DNA of 64,000 bases from Bifidobacterium samirii. GTDB lineage: Bacteria; Actinomycetota; Actinomycetes; Actinomycetales; Bifidobacteriaceae. The translations under genes and the position numbers were made by a program. Where the stretch lies: assembly GCF_003952945.1 (NCBI RefSeq), contig NZ_QXGK01000009.1, forward strand, positions 1-64,000, in the 5' to 3' direction. Each line of letters begins with the position of its first letter. The first letter of the stretch is position 1. Below are positions 7,660 through 16,036 of this stretch, piece after piece. The notes beneath the pieces are model-generated. The model ran no database searches. It worked only from the letters and a program-made list of their open reading frames with translations, and was not told where the DNA came from.

Positions 7660-9054
7660 ATGAACGACACGAACACCACGACCCACACCGACCTCTGGCC
7701 CGCGCCGACGGCGAGCGGACCGCTCCACGCGACCGTCACCATCCCCGGCAGCAAATCCCTCTCCAACCGCTACCTCATCCTCGCCGCACTCGGACGCCGG
7801 CCCGTCACTCTCATCGGCCTGCTGCGCTCACGCGACACCGAACTCATGATGGGGGCGCTCGCCGCCCTCGGCGTGCGCTGCGACGTCGACCCGGACGAGG
7901 AGACGACCGTCACCGTCACGCCGCCCGCCGACGGACGCTTCCGCGGCGACGTGGACGTGTACTGCGGACTGGCCGGCACGGTGATGCGCTTCGTACCCGG
8001 TCTGGCGTTGTTCGCCGACGGTCCGGTGCGCTTCGACGGCGACCGTCAGGCGTACGCGCGCCCGATGCAGCCGGTGCTGGACGGCCTCGAACAGCTCGGC
8101 GCGCACGTCGACTACCACGGCGAGCACGGCTACCTGCCGTTCACCATCACGCCGCCCGCCGATGCCGACGCCGGCGACGCAGCCGACGCGATCGCAGCCG
8201 CCGCGGACCCGGACGCGCCGGCGCGCGCGACCGTCGCGATCGACTCGTCCGGCTCATCCCAGTTCATCTCCGGCCTGCTGCTCGTCGGATCGCGTCTGCC
8301 GGGCGGTCTGACGCTGACGCATACGGGGGAGCGCACGCCGAGCCTGCCGCACATCCGCATGACCGTCACCGACGTGAACGGTGCCGGCGGCCATGCGACG
8401 GCCGAAGAGGCCGCGCGCGTGTGGACCGTCGACGCGGGCGGACTGCAGCTGCCGGAACGAGTCGTCGTCGAACCCGACCTGTCGAACGCGGCCCCGTTCT
8501 TGGGCGCGGCGCTCATCGCCGGAGGCACCGTGCGTGTGCCGAACTGGCCGGTCGACACCACCCAGCCGGGCGGGCTCCTGCCCGGATATCTGGAACGGAT
8601 GGGCGCCACGGTGCGATTCCCCGAAGAGCACGGCACCCGCTACTGCGAGGTGACTGGCGACGGCACGATCCACGGTCTGGGCGACTTCGACCTGACCGCG
8701 GCCGGCGAGATCGCCCCCTCCCTGGCGGCGGTGCTCGCGTTCGCCGACGCGCCGACGCGCATGATCGGCATCGGGCATCTGCGCGGCCACGAGACGAACC
8801 GTCTGGAGGCGCTGGTCACGGAGATCCGACGCATCGGGGGAGAGGCGCGCGAACTGGACGACGGCATCGAGATCACGCCGGTGCCGCGCGAACGGATGCA
8901 CGGCGCGGTGATGGAATCGTACGCGGACCACCGCATGGCCACGTTCGCCGCGATGATCGGCCTGATTGTGCCGGGCGTCGAGATCGTGAACGTCGCCACC
9001 ACACGCAAGACCCTGCCCGATTTCGTCGGCATGTGGACCGGCATGCTGGCCTGA
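7660..9054 (+). CDS. aroA: 3-phosphoshikimate 1-carboxyvinyltransferase (EPSP synthase)
   Basis: Catalyses the sixth shikimate step, transferring the enolpyruvyl group of PEP to shikimate-3-phosphate. Visible signatures are PGSKSLSNRYLILA near the N-terminus, GLAGTVMRF (the GNAGTxxR-like loop), SSQFISGLLL, and DHRMATFAAM near the C-terminus. The length of about 464 residues is normal for actinobacterial enzymes. Two earlier in-frame ATGs (7618, 7651) exist. I prefer 7660 because the extra residues look non-native and ATACGAT just upstream could be a -10 element for a short-leader transcript, but this is uncertain. It is apart from the aroC-aroKB-aroQ group at 48622-51976. Confidence 0.93.
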   Translation: MNDTNTTTHTDLWPAPTASGPLHATVTIPGSKSLSNRYLILAALGRRPVTLIGLLRSRDTELMMGALAALGVRCDVDPDEETTVTVTPPADGRFRGDVDVYCGLAGTVMRFVPGLALFADGPVRFDGDRQAYARPMQPVLDGLEQLGAHVDYHGEHGYLPFTITPPADADAGDAADAIAAAADPDAPARATVAIDSSGSSQFISGLLLVGSRLPGGLTLTHTGERTPSLPHIRMTVTDVNGAGGHATAEEAARVWTVDAGGLQLPERVVVEPDLSNAAPFLGAALIAGGTVRVPNWPVDTTQPGGLLPGYLERMGATVRFPEEHGTRYCEVTGDGTIHGLGDFDLTAAGEIAPSLAAVLAFADAPTRMIGIGHLRGHETNRLEALVTEIRRIGGEARELDDGIEITPVPRERMHGAVMESYADHRMATFAAMIGLIVPGVEIVNVATTRKTLPDFVGMWTGMLA

Positions 9055-9093
9055 CTGGCCGTACCGCACGACCGGCTGGTACGGCCGGATATA

Positions 9094-9131
9094 CGGGAAG
9101 AGCCCCGCCGAAACCGGCGGGGCTCTTCCCG
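9094..9131. terminator. bidirectional terminator aroA / ackA
   Basis: CGGGAAGAGCCCCGCCG at 9094-9110 pairs perfectly with its complement at 9115-9131 around a four-base loop (AAAC). It lies between the convergent aroA and ackA. Confidence 0.85.
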
Positions 9132-9162
9132 TTCACTGACTCAAGCGAAGGTCAGCGTGGAC

Positions 9163-10392
9163 TCACTTGGCGAACTTGTTGCCGTAGGTGTCCTCGCCGG
9201 CCTCGGCGATCGCCGCGGACTTGCGGGCGATGGCCAGCTCCTCGTTCGTCGGGATGATGGCGATGACGATGGAGGAATCCGGGGTGGAGATGATGCGCGG
9301 CTGCTTGGAGCGCGTGTTGTTCTTCTCCTCGTCGATCTTGACGCCGAACGGGGCGAGCTTGTCGCACACCATCTTGCGCACGATCTCGTCGTTCTCGCCG
9401 ACGCCGGCGGTGAACGTGATCACGTCCACGCCGCCCATCTGGGCGGTGTAGTTGCCGATGTAGCCGACGATGCGGTGCACGTAGACGTCGAGCGCCAGCT
9501 TGGCGTCCTCGTTGCCCTCGGCGATCTCGCGATGGACCTCGCGCAGGTCGCCGTAGCCGGTCATGCCCATCATGCCGGAACGCTTGTTGAACAGGGCGTC
9601 CAGCTCGTCCACGTTCATGTGGGCGTTGCGGATGAGATGGAAGACGACGGCCGGGTCGATGTCGCCGGTACGGCCGCCCATCATCAGGCCCTCGAGCGGG
9701 GTCAGACCCATGGAGGTCTCGACCGGCTTGCCGGACACCTCGGCGGACGCGGACGCGCCGTTGCCGATGTGCAGGACGATCTGCTTGAGGCCCTCGGCCG
9801 GCTTGCCGACGACCTCCGGCACCACGGAGGAGATGAACTCGTGGGAGGTGCCGTGGGCGCCGTAGCGGCGGATGTGGTACTGCTCGGCGATCTCCTTGTT
9901 CAGCGCGTAGGTGCTGGCGGCCTTCGGCAGCTGGAAGAAGAAGGAGGAGTCGAACACGAAGACCTGCGGCACGTCCGGCAGCAGCTCGCGCATGACCTCG
10001 GCGCCCTTGGCCTCCGGGCCGTTGTGCAGCGGGGCGAGCACGGCCAGGTCCTTGACGGCGTTGATGGTCTTGTCGTTGACGAGGGCCGGGTTCGGGAAGA
10101 GGGAGCCGCCCTGGACGACGCGGTGGCCGACGGCCACGATGCCGGCCTCGTCGAGCTTCGGGCCGTACTCGTCGAAGAAGCCGAGCACGCGCTTCAGGCC
10201 CTGCTCGTGGTCGTGGATGGGCTCCTCAAGCTCGTGCTTCTCGCCGTTGAACTCGTGCTTGTAGTGGCCGTCGACCGGCTCGCCGATCTTCTCGACCAGA
10301 CCGGAGGCGAGACCTTCGCCGGTCTCGAGGTCGACCAGCTGATACTTGATCGAGCTGGAACCGGAATTGATGACAAGGACGGTTTTCGCCAT
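9163..10392 (-). CDS. ackA: acetate kinase
   Basis: Converts acetyl-phosphate and ADP to acetate and ATP, the main ATP-yielding step of the bifid shunt, in the cytoplasm. The 409-residue protein starts MAKTVLVINSGSSSIKYQL, with the ASKHA-family phosphate-1 motif NSGSSSIKY. It also has GHRVVQGG, the glycine-rich HIGNGASASA and TFTAGVGEND, all family signatures. I chose the start at 10392 because GGAGG lies nine bases upstream; the ATG three codons earlier directly abuts that ribosome binding site. pta lies upstream on the same strand, separated by 293 bases that contain a structured element (10551-10648), so co-transcription is possible but not certain. Confidence 0.97.
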   Translation of the reverse strand: MAKTVLVINSGSSSIKYQLVDLETGEGLASGLVEKIGEPVDGHYKHEFNGEKHELEEPIHDHEQGLKRVLGFFDEYGPKLDEAGIVAVGHRVVQGGSLFPNPALVNDKTINAVKDLAVLAPLHNGPEAKGAEVMRELLPDVPQVFVFDSSFFFQLPKAASTYALNKEIAEQYHIRRYGAHGTSHEFISSVVPEVVGKPAEGLKQIVLHIGNGASASAEVSGKPVETSMGLTPLEGLMMGGRTGDIDPAVVFHLIRNAHMNVDELDALFNKRSGMMGMTGYGDLREVHREIAEGNEDAKLALDVYVHRIVGYIGNYTAQMGGVDVITFTAGVGENDEIVRKMVCDKLAPFGVKIDEEKNNTRSKQPRIISTPDSSIVIAIIPTNEELAIARKSAAIAEAGEDTYGNKFAK

Positions 10393-10550
10393 TGTGGGCA
10401 TCCTCCATGATTGATTGTCGTACCGCGAAAACGCGGCTTTCCAAAACCCTAGACTACTCGCTGCTTGCTACAAATCACAACAGTGACGACACCGGATACG
10501 ACGGTCGTCGCCGTCGCGTCGGTGACCGCTTACGCGAGATCGTCCACGAA

Positions 10551-10648
10551 ACGAGCGTGGGGCCGGATGTCCCGTTCCCGACCGTAAGGACTCGGCCAGA
10601 GCGGCCCGGAGCGTGTCGGGAACTGGACATCCGGCCCCACGCGGTCAC
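10551..10648. repeat. structured intergenic element, copy A
   Basis: A long hairpin between pta and ackA. Arms 10557-10572 and 10625-10640 pair perfectly (16 bp), then after one C/T mismatch 10574-10582 pairs with 10615-10623 (9 bp). The apical part includes a second small hairpin, CTC-GGCC-AGAGC-GGCC-CG-GAG. The 39 nt at 10580-10618 are identical to 61070-61108 in copy B, as are the flanks ACGAGC (10551-10556) and GCGGTCAC (10641-10648). The arms differ in sequence between copies. The core runs antisense to pta/ackA here. GGTGACCGC at 10521-10529 can also pair with the right flank. No T-run follows. The strand of any RNA is unknown. Confidence 0.8.
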
Positions 10649-10685
10649 CACGGACTTTTCCGCGGGAACGGGACGAAATCGCGGA

Positions 10686-12365
10686 CTACTGCGCGGTGAC
10701 GGCCGTCAGGGCGACGGTGTTGATGATGTCCTGCACCAGCGCGCCGCGCGACAGGTCGTTGACCGGCTTGTTCAGACCCTGCAGCACCGGGCCGATGGCC
10801 AGCGCGCCCGAGGAGCGCTGCACGGCCTTGTAGCCGATGTTGCCGGCGCACAGGTCCGGGAACACGAACACGTTGACGTGGCCGGCCACGTCGCTGCCCT
10901 TGGCCTTGGTGGCGGCCACGGTGGGCGACCAGGCGGCGTCGAACTGGATGGAGCCGACGACGGCCAGATCCGGATCCTTCTCCTTGAGCAGCGCGGTGGC
11001 CTCCTCGACCAGGTCCACGTCCGGGCCCTTACCGGAGCCGAGCGTGGAGTAGGAGAGCATGCCGACCTTCGGCTCGATACCGAACGCCTTGGCGGTCTCG
11101 GCCGACTGCAGCGCGATCTCGGCGAGCTGCTCGGCGTTCGGGTTGAGGTTGATCGCGCAGTCGGCGAACACGGCCACATGGTCCTTGAAGCACATGAGGA
11201 ACGCGCCGGAGACGAGCTTCTGACCGGGCTTGGTCTTGATGACCTGGAGGGCCGGGCGCACGGTGTTGGCGGTGGAGTTGACCGAGCCGGAGACGAGGCC
11301 GTCGGCCTTGCCGAGCACGACGAGCATCGTGCCGAAGTAGCTGGCGTCGGCCAGGGTCTTGCGGGCCTGCTCCTCGGTCATGCCCTTCTTGGCGCGCAGC
11401 TCGCACAGCTTGGCGACCATCGGCTGCAGCACCTCCTCGTCGTCCATCGCCTGGAAGACGGCCTTGTCGAGGGACTTGAGGCCCAGCTCCTCGCCGCGGG
11501 CGAGGATGGCGTCCTTGTCGCCCACGATGATGAGGTTCACGATGTCGCGTTCGAGCAGGTAGTCGGCCGCCTTGATGATGCGGTCCTCCTCGCCTTCGGG
11601 GAGCACGATGGTCTTCTTGTTCGCCTTGGCCTTGCCCAGCAGGCTGTACTGGAACGCGTACGGGGTGGTGGGCGCGTCGAACGGCGCGTCGAGCGCGGCG
11701 ACGACCTGCTCGGCCGGCGCGTTCTGTGCGAACGCGGCGTCGGCCTTGGCGGCGGCGTCCGCATCCTCGTCGGACGGGAATTCGACGGCCGGGATGGTCC
11801 ACACCGGCACGGCCGAATCGGACAGCGCCTCGCGGGCCGCGGCGGCCTTCTCGTCGTCGCAGCCGGTGACGAACACGCCGGCGACCTTGGAGCCGGCCTT
11901 CTCGACGGCGGTGGTGCAGGCGTCGACGGTGGCGCGCACCTGCTCGCCGTCGCGCGGGATCGCGCACACGGCGAGGAAGACGGGGGCCTTGAGGTCGGCG
12001 GCCACGTCGGCGTTGAACGTGAAGCCTTCCGGATCGTAGACCTTGGAGCCGTCGGTGCCGACGATCACCATCGCCTCGGCGCCGCTCGCTTCGACGGACT
12101 CGTGGTAGGCGGCCACGATGTCGCCGCGGGAGGTGTCCTTGTCCTCACGGGCGCGCTTGGGGCACACGCCGCGCACGCCGGCCGGATCCTGGCCTGCGGT
12201 GGCGGCGGCGAGCAGCACGTCGGTGAACGTCTCCTTACGGCAGCAGGCGGGACGGAACACGCCCGTCTTCGACTGCGCGGCGAGGGCCTTGAGCACGCCG
12301 TAGGCGACGACGTTGCGGCCGTTGCCGCCTTCCGGGCTTGCGATGTAGACGCTGGTAAGACTCAC
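10686..12365 (-). CDS. pta: phosphate acetyltransferase
   Basis: Interconverts acetyl-phosphate and acetyl-CoA, linking phosphoketolase output to acetate formation and biosynthesis. The 559-residue protein has the long, two-part form. The N-terminal half is an AAA_26/DRTGG-type regulatory region (SVYIASPEGGNGRNVVAYGV at the start, a P-loop-like segment). The C-terminal half (from about residue 230) is the catalytic PTA_PTB domain, with RLGKADGLVSGSVNSTANTVRPALQVI-type sequence (split here only for description). It ends close to the structured element at 10551-10648, with ackA beyond it. A perfect TGTGA-N6-TCACA palindrome lies 115 bases upstream of the start at 12365, a possible cAMP-receptor-type control site. 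The ribosome binding site is GGAGGAGA upstream of the ATG. Confidence 0.96.
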   Translation of the reverse strand: MSLTSVYIASPEGGNGRNVVAYGVLKALAAQSKTGVFRPACCRKETFTDVLLAAATAGQDPAGVRGVCPKRAREDKDTSRGDIVAAYHESVEASGAEAMVIVGTDGSKVYDPEGFTFNADVAADLKAPVFLAVCAIPRDGEQVRATVDACTTAVEKAGSKVAGVFVTGCDDEKAAAAREALSDSAVPVWTIPAVEFPSDEDADAAAKADAAFAQNAPAEQVVAALDAPFDAPTTPYAFQYSLLGKAKANKKTIVLPEGEEDRIIKAADYLLERDIVNLIIVGDKDAILARGEELGLKSLDKAVFQAMDDEEVLQPMVAKLCELRAKKGMTEEQARKTLADASYFGTMLVVLGKADGLVSGSVNSTANTVRPALQVIKTKPGQKLVSGAFLMCFKDHVAVFADCAINLNPNAEQLAEIALQSAETAKAFGIEPKVGMLSYSTLGSGKGPDVDLVEEATALLKEKDPDLAVVGSIQFDAAWSPTVAATKAKGSDVAGHVNVFVFPDLCAGNIGYKAVQRSSGALAIGPVLQGLNKPVNDLSRGALVQDIINTVALTAVTAQ

Positions 12366-12479
12366 GATGTCTCCTCCATGGTTCGGTTATGCATTGCGTG
12401 TGACTGCTTCGTTCGCACTCAACGCACCATTCTAATGCGTGACCGTTCACAGCCGCGCACGGGCGCAAACGGCGTCGGA

Positions 12480-12495
12480 TGTGAGTTCGCTCACA
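12480..12495. promoter_or_regulatory. CRP/GlxR-type palindrome upstream of pta
   Basis: TGTGA-GTTCGC-TCACA matches the TGTGA-N6-TCACA consensus exactly. The symmetry extends to GATGTGAG/CTCACATC (12478-12497), so an RNA hairpin with a TTCG tetraloop is an alternative reading. It is about 115 bases upstream of the pta start codon. Confidence 0.5.
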
Positions 12496-12560
12496 TCGTT
12501 CCGGAATATGGGCCGTCGGCGGACGGTGGAGGAGAGTGCGGCAGCGGCGGAGGGGGCCTG

Positions 12561-12613
12561 CGGATACGGGTCGGCCCCGCAGGACGGGGTATCATCCTGC
12601 GGGGCCGTATCCG
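12561..12613 (-). terminator. terminator of the DUF1846 gene
   Basis: GGCCCCGCAGGA (12573-12584) pairs with TCCTGCGGGGCC (12595-12606), extended by CGGATAC/GTATCCG. It lies 50 bases beyond the stop codon at 12662 on the minus strand. There is no strong T-run. Confidence 0.65.
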
Positions 12614-12661
12614 ATTATTGCCGCATCAGGGCGCCGTTTCGGCGCGCCCTCCGGCAGGCGC

Positions 12662-14143
12662 TCACTTGTGGTAGAGGCTGACGCGCTCGTACTTGGGTTC
12701 GCAGCACACGTTGATGCCGAGCTTGCGGTACAGCGCCTCGTCGGTGGCGGAGATGATCACCGAGAAGAACGCGTCGCAGCCGCGCAGCTTCTCCAGACCT
12801 TCGATGACGCGCGCGGCGACGGGGCTCTGCGCGCTGGTGAGCGACAGGGCGATCAGCGTCTCGTCGGAATGCAGACGCGGGTTGACGCTCGACAGATGCT
12901 CGGTCTTGAGACGGCAGATCGGCTCGATGGCGGTGTCGGCGATGACGAGCTTGTCGTCCTCGACACCGGTGACGGCCTTGAGCGCGTTCATGAGCAGCGC
13001 GCTGGCCGCGCCGAGCAGGTCGCCGGTCTTGCCGGTGATGACGCGGCCGTCGGGCAGCACCATCGCGCCGGCCGGGGCGCCGGTGGTCTCCTCCTTGAGG
13101 AGCGCGGCGGAACGGGCGGGGGAGAGGTCCTTGTCGACGCCGGCCTTCTTCATGATGGAGCGCAGACGCTCCACCTGGTCCTCGCCGGTGCCGGTGCGCT
13201 TGAGGTTGACGGCGGCGGTGAAGTAGCGGCGCACGATCTCCATGCGCGCGGCGTCGCGGCACGCCTCGTCGTCGACGATTGCGTAGCCGGCCATGTTGAC
13301 GCCCATGTCGGTGGGGCTCTGGTAGGGGCTCTCGCCCATGATCTTCTCCATCATGGCCTTGAGCACGGGGAACGCCTCGACGTCGCGGTTGTAGTTGACG
13401 GTGGTCTCGCCGTACGCCTCCAGATGGAAGGAGTCGATGATGTTCGCGTCGTCCAGATCGGCCGTGGCGGCCTCGTAGGCGATGTTGACCGGGTGGTTGA
13501 GCGGCAGGTTCCAGATCGGGAACGTCTCATACTTGGCGTAGCCGGCGTCGATGCCGCGCTTGTTCTCGTGGTACAGCTGCGACAGGCAGGTGGCGAGCTT
13601 GCCGGAGCCGGGGCCGGGCGCGGTCACGACGACGAGCGGACGCGACGTGACGATGTAGTCGTTGCGGCCGTAGCCGTCATCGGAGACGATGTGCTCGATG
13701 TCGTGCGGGTAGCCGGCGATCGGGTAGTGCAGGTAGCAGGTGATGCCCAGCTGGTCGAGACGGTGGCGGTACGCGTCGGCGGCGGGCTGGCCGGCGTACT
13801 GGGTGAGCACGACCGAGCCGACGTAGAAGCCGCGCGAGCGGAAGATGTCGATGAGGCGCAGCACGTCCTCGTCGTAGGTGATGCCCAGATCGCCGCGCAT
13901 CTTGGCCTTCTCGATGTGGTTGGCGTTGATGGCCACGACGATCTCCACGTCGTCCACGAGGCTCTTGAGCATGCGGAACTTGGAATCGGGTTCGAAGCCG
14001 GGCAGCACGCGGGAGGCGTGGTAGTCGTCGAACAGCTTGCCGCCGAATTCGAGGTACAGCTTGCCGCCGAACTGCGCGATGCGCTTCTTGATGTTGGCTG
14101 CCTGCAGCTCGATGTACTTGTCGTTGTCGAATCCCTGACGCAT
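12662..14143 (-). CDS. DUF1846 domain-containing protein
   Basis: A 493-residue cytoplasmic protein of the DUF1846 family, widespread in Firmicutes and bifidobacteria. It begins MRQGFDNDKYIELQAANIKK and contains LYLEFGGKLFDDYHASRVLPG-type sequence near residues 29-50, then VVVTAPGPGSGKLATCLSQLYH, a P-loop-like GPGSGK segment near residue 180. Solved family structures exist, but the biological role has not been established to my knowledge. The length is normal and the frame is intact. The ribosome binding site GGGGTTTCCACC is weak, but no better start is visible. It is transcribed alone, with its own terminator (12561-12613), and is divergent from the methyltransferase at 14277. Confidence 0.88.
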   Translation of the reverse strand: MRQGFDNDKYIELQAANIKKRIAQFGGKLYLEFGGKLFDDYHASRVLPGFEPDSKFRMLKSLVDDVEIVVAINANHIEKAKMRGDLGITYDEDVLRLIDIFRSRGFYVGSVVLTQYAGQPAADAYRHRLDQLGITCYLHYPIAGYPHDIEHIVSDDGYGRNDYIVTSRPLVVVTAPGPGSGKLATCLSQLYHENKRGIDAGYAKYETFPIWNLPLNHPVNIAYEAATADLDDANIIDSFHLEAYGETTVNYNRDVEAFPVLKAMMEKIMGESPYQSPTDMGVNMAGYAIVDDEACRDAARMEIVRRYFTAAVNLKRTGTGEDQVERLRSIMKKAGVDKDLSPARSAALLKEETTGAPAGAMVLPDGRVITGKTGDLLGAASALLMNALKAVTGVEDDKLVIADTAIEPICRLKTEHLSSVNPRLHSDETLIALSLTSAQSPVAARVIEGLEKLRGCDAFFSVIISATDEALYRKLGINVCCEPKYERVSLYHK

Positions 14144-14276
14144 GTGGTGGAAACCCCTTCCGTACGGCGTACGATGACCTAGGGATTATAGCGGACCGCC
14201 CCGAAGTAGACGAACACGCCCGCTCCGTCCAGATCGCCGCTGATCGCTGGACGGGGGTGCGGAGAGGAGAACGAAC

Positions 14277-15038
14277 ATGGCGATGGATTACGTGGAGCAT
14301 AACGCCACGGTGATCGACCGGTGGGTCGACGAAGGCTGGGAGTGGGGCAGGCCCATATCCCATGACGAATACGAGCGCGCCCGCTCGGGGGAGTGGTCGA
14401 TCCTGCTCACGCCGACGCACGCCGTCCCGCGCGACTGGTTCCCCGAGGATCTGACCGGCGTGCGCGTGCTGGGCCTCGCCTCGGGCGGCGGCCAGCAGAT
14501 GCCGCTGCTCAGCGCCGCGGGCGCCCGCTGCACGGTGCTCGACTACTCGCAGCGCCAGCTCGATTCGGAGCGTCTGGTGGCCGAGCGGGAGGGGTATCCG
14601 ATCGAACTCGTGCGCGCGGACATGACGAAGCCGCTGCCGTTCGCGGATGGCTCCTTCGATCTCATCGTGCACCCGGTGTCGAACTGCTACGTGCGCGAGG
14701 TGCTGCCCATCTGGCGCGAATGCTTCCGCGTGCTCGCCCCTGGCGGACGCCTGCTGTCGGGACTCGACAACGGCATCAACTACGTGGTCGATGACGCGGA
14801 GGAGCGGATCGTAGACGGTCTGCCGTTCGACCCGGTGGCGAACCCGCGGCAGCGCGAACGGTTCGACATCGACGAGGACGGCATGCAGTTCTCCCACTCG
14901 TTCAACGAGCAGATCCGCGGCCAGCTGCAGGCGGGCTTCACGCTCCTCGACTGCTACGACGACACCAACGGCGTCGGCCGCCTCCACGAACTTGGCATCC
15001 CCAGCTACTGGGCCACCTGCGCCCAGAAACCACGGTAG
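14277..15038 (+). CDS. class I SAM-dependent methyltransferase
   Basis: A 253-residue small-molecule-type methyltransferase. The Rossmann motif I is VRVLGLASGGGQQMPLLSAAG (quoted in part: GLASGGGQQ) near residues 66-74, motif II has the acidic end of a strand in VLDYS, and a later FDLIVHPVSNCYV strand fits motif IV. There are no DNA-methylase NPPY or PC motifs, so a role in restriction-modification is unlikely despite the Mrr gene next door. The substrate cannot be inferred. The ATG at 14277 follows GGAGAGGAGAACGAAC, a clear ribosome binding site. It converges on the Mrr gene with only 21 bases between stops. Confidence 0.88.
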   Translation: MAMDYVEHNATVIDRWVDEGWEWGRPISHDEYERARSGEWSILLTPTHAVPRDWFPEDLTGVRVLGLASGGGQQMPLLSAAGARCTVLDYSQRQLDSERLVAEREGYPIELVRADMTKPLPFADGSFDLIVHPVSNCYVREVLPIWRECFRVLAPGGRLLSGLDNGINYVVDDAEERIVDGLPFDPVANPRQRERFDIDEDGMQFSHSFNEQIRGQLQAGFTLLDCYDDTNGVGRLHELGIPSYWATCAQKPR

Positions 15039-15059
15039 CGAATGCGGATTCGTGCTGGT

Positions 15060-16010
15060 TCATTCGTTGTCGAAGAAGTCGTTGTCCACGGCCTTGATCT
15101 CATACACGGTTTTGACGCTCACGCCCACGTTGTATTCGATCATGAGATTGGCCAGCGTCATGCCGTCGACGAGCACCACGCTGACGTGGCTTGAGCGCAT
15201 GCTTTCCTCCGCATAGGTTCGGGCTTCTTTGGAGAACCGTGATGTGGTGATGAACACGCCCTTGCTTGCGCCGTTGCCTACGAGCGCGCCGACGAATCCC
15301 TGGATGTCGGGCCGTCCGACGACATGGTCCCTGTCCCAACGCTTGGCTTGGATGTAGACCGAGTCCAGGCCGAGTCGATCGAGTCTGACGACTCCGTCGA
15401 TGCCGCCGTCCCCGCTTGCCCGCGTGACTTCGCCGGAGCGTCGGGACAGATCGCCGTAGCCGAGTGCGAGCACGAGCCGTGTCACCAGTCGCTCGAAGAA
15501 GTAGGGGTCGTTCGACAGGATGAGGTCGAGCAGTTCGACGGCGAGCGCCTCGTTCAATTGCGCGGACGCGCTTTCCATCAGATCCTCCGGAGTGGATTCC
15601 TCCGTGTCCTGAGCCGGATTGGGCAACGCATCGCGAACGCTTTCGCTCGCCTTGCCCTTCTTCAGATAATTGTTCTTCCACGCATTGAACGCATCCACGG
15701 TCGCCAATTCGATGCGGTTGAATCCCTTAGCATGTTGGTTCAGGAAGTTCCTGCCCGCTTCCGTAATGCGGTATGTTCCGCGTTTCTCTCCGTTTTCGAT
15801 GAGTTCGGCTTTGCGGAGGTCGGTGATGCCCCACCCCACTCGGTTGACGATGCGTGACTGGCCGCTTTTCAGCATCTCGTTACGTTCGTCCGCCGTCATA
15901 TCGAACGCTTCCATGACGACGAGGCGAAGATGCCGGCTGTCTTTCACCGACCCGTCGGCGAGTTCCTGCAGGATCGGGAACATCGTCTGGTCCCAAGTGG
16001 GCATGGTCAT
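15060..16010 (-). CDS. mrr: Mrr-like type IV restriction endonuclease
   Basis: A 316-residue protein built like E. coli Mrr, which cuts modified DNA. The N-terminal winged-helix Mrr_N domain covers about residues 5-95 (TWDQTMFPILQELADG, YRITEAGRNFL). The C-terminal Mrr_cat domain of the PD-(D/E)xK fold covers about 170-300. Candidate catalytic residues are E174, D205 in GDGGIDGVV, and the QxK pair Q221/K223 in YIQAKRW; GVFITTSRFSKEA follows as usual. The gene is complete. It lies 26 bases downstream of the Fic gene on the same strand, so the two are probably co-transcribed. No partner methyltransferase is needed for this enzyme class. Restriction of foreign modified DNA is the inferred role. 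Confidence 0.9.
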   Translation of the reverse strand: MTMPTWDQTMFPILQELADGSVKDSRHLRLVVMEAFDMTADERNEMLKSGQSRIVNRVGWGITDLRKAELIENGEKRGTYRITEAGRNFLNQHAKGFNRIELATVDAFNAWKNNYLKKGKASESVRDALPNPAQDTEESTPEDLMESASAQLNEALAVELLDLILSNDPYFFERLVTRLVLALGYGDLSRRSGEVTRASGDGGIDGVVRLDRLGLDSVYIQAKRWDRDHVVGRPDIQGFVGALVGNGASKGVFITTSRFSKEARTYAEESMRSSHVSVVLVDGMTLANLMIEYNVGVSVKTVYEIKAVDNDFFDNE

Positions 16011-16036
16011 GATTCGCTCCTTTGTCTGATGGCGTC

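Noticed and set aside
15060-16010. Mrr gene plus the methyltransferase at 14277 as a restriction-modification pair
   Set aside because: The methyltransferase lacks DNA-methylase motifs and looks like a small-molecule enzyme; Mrr-type enzymes do not need a partner.
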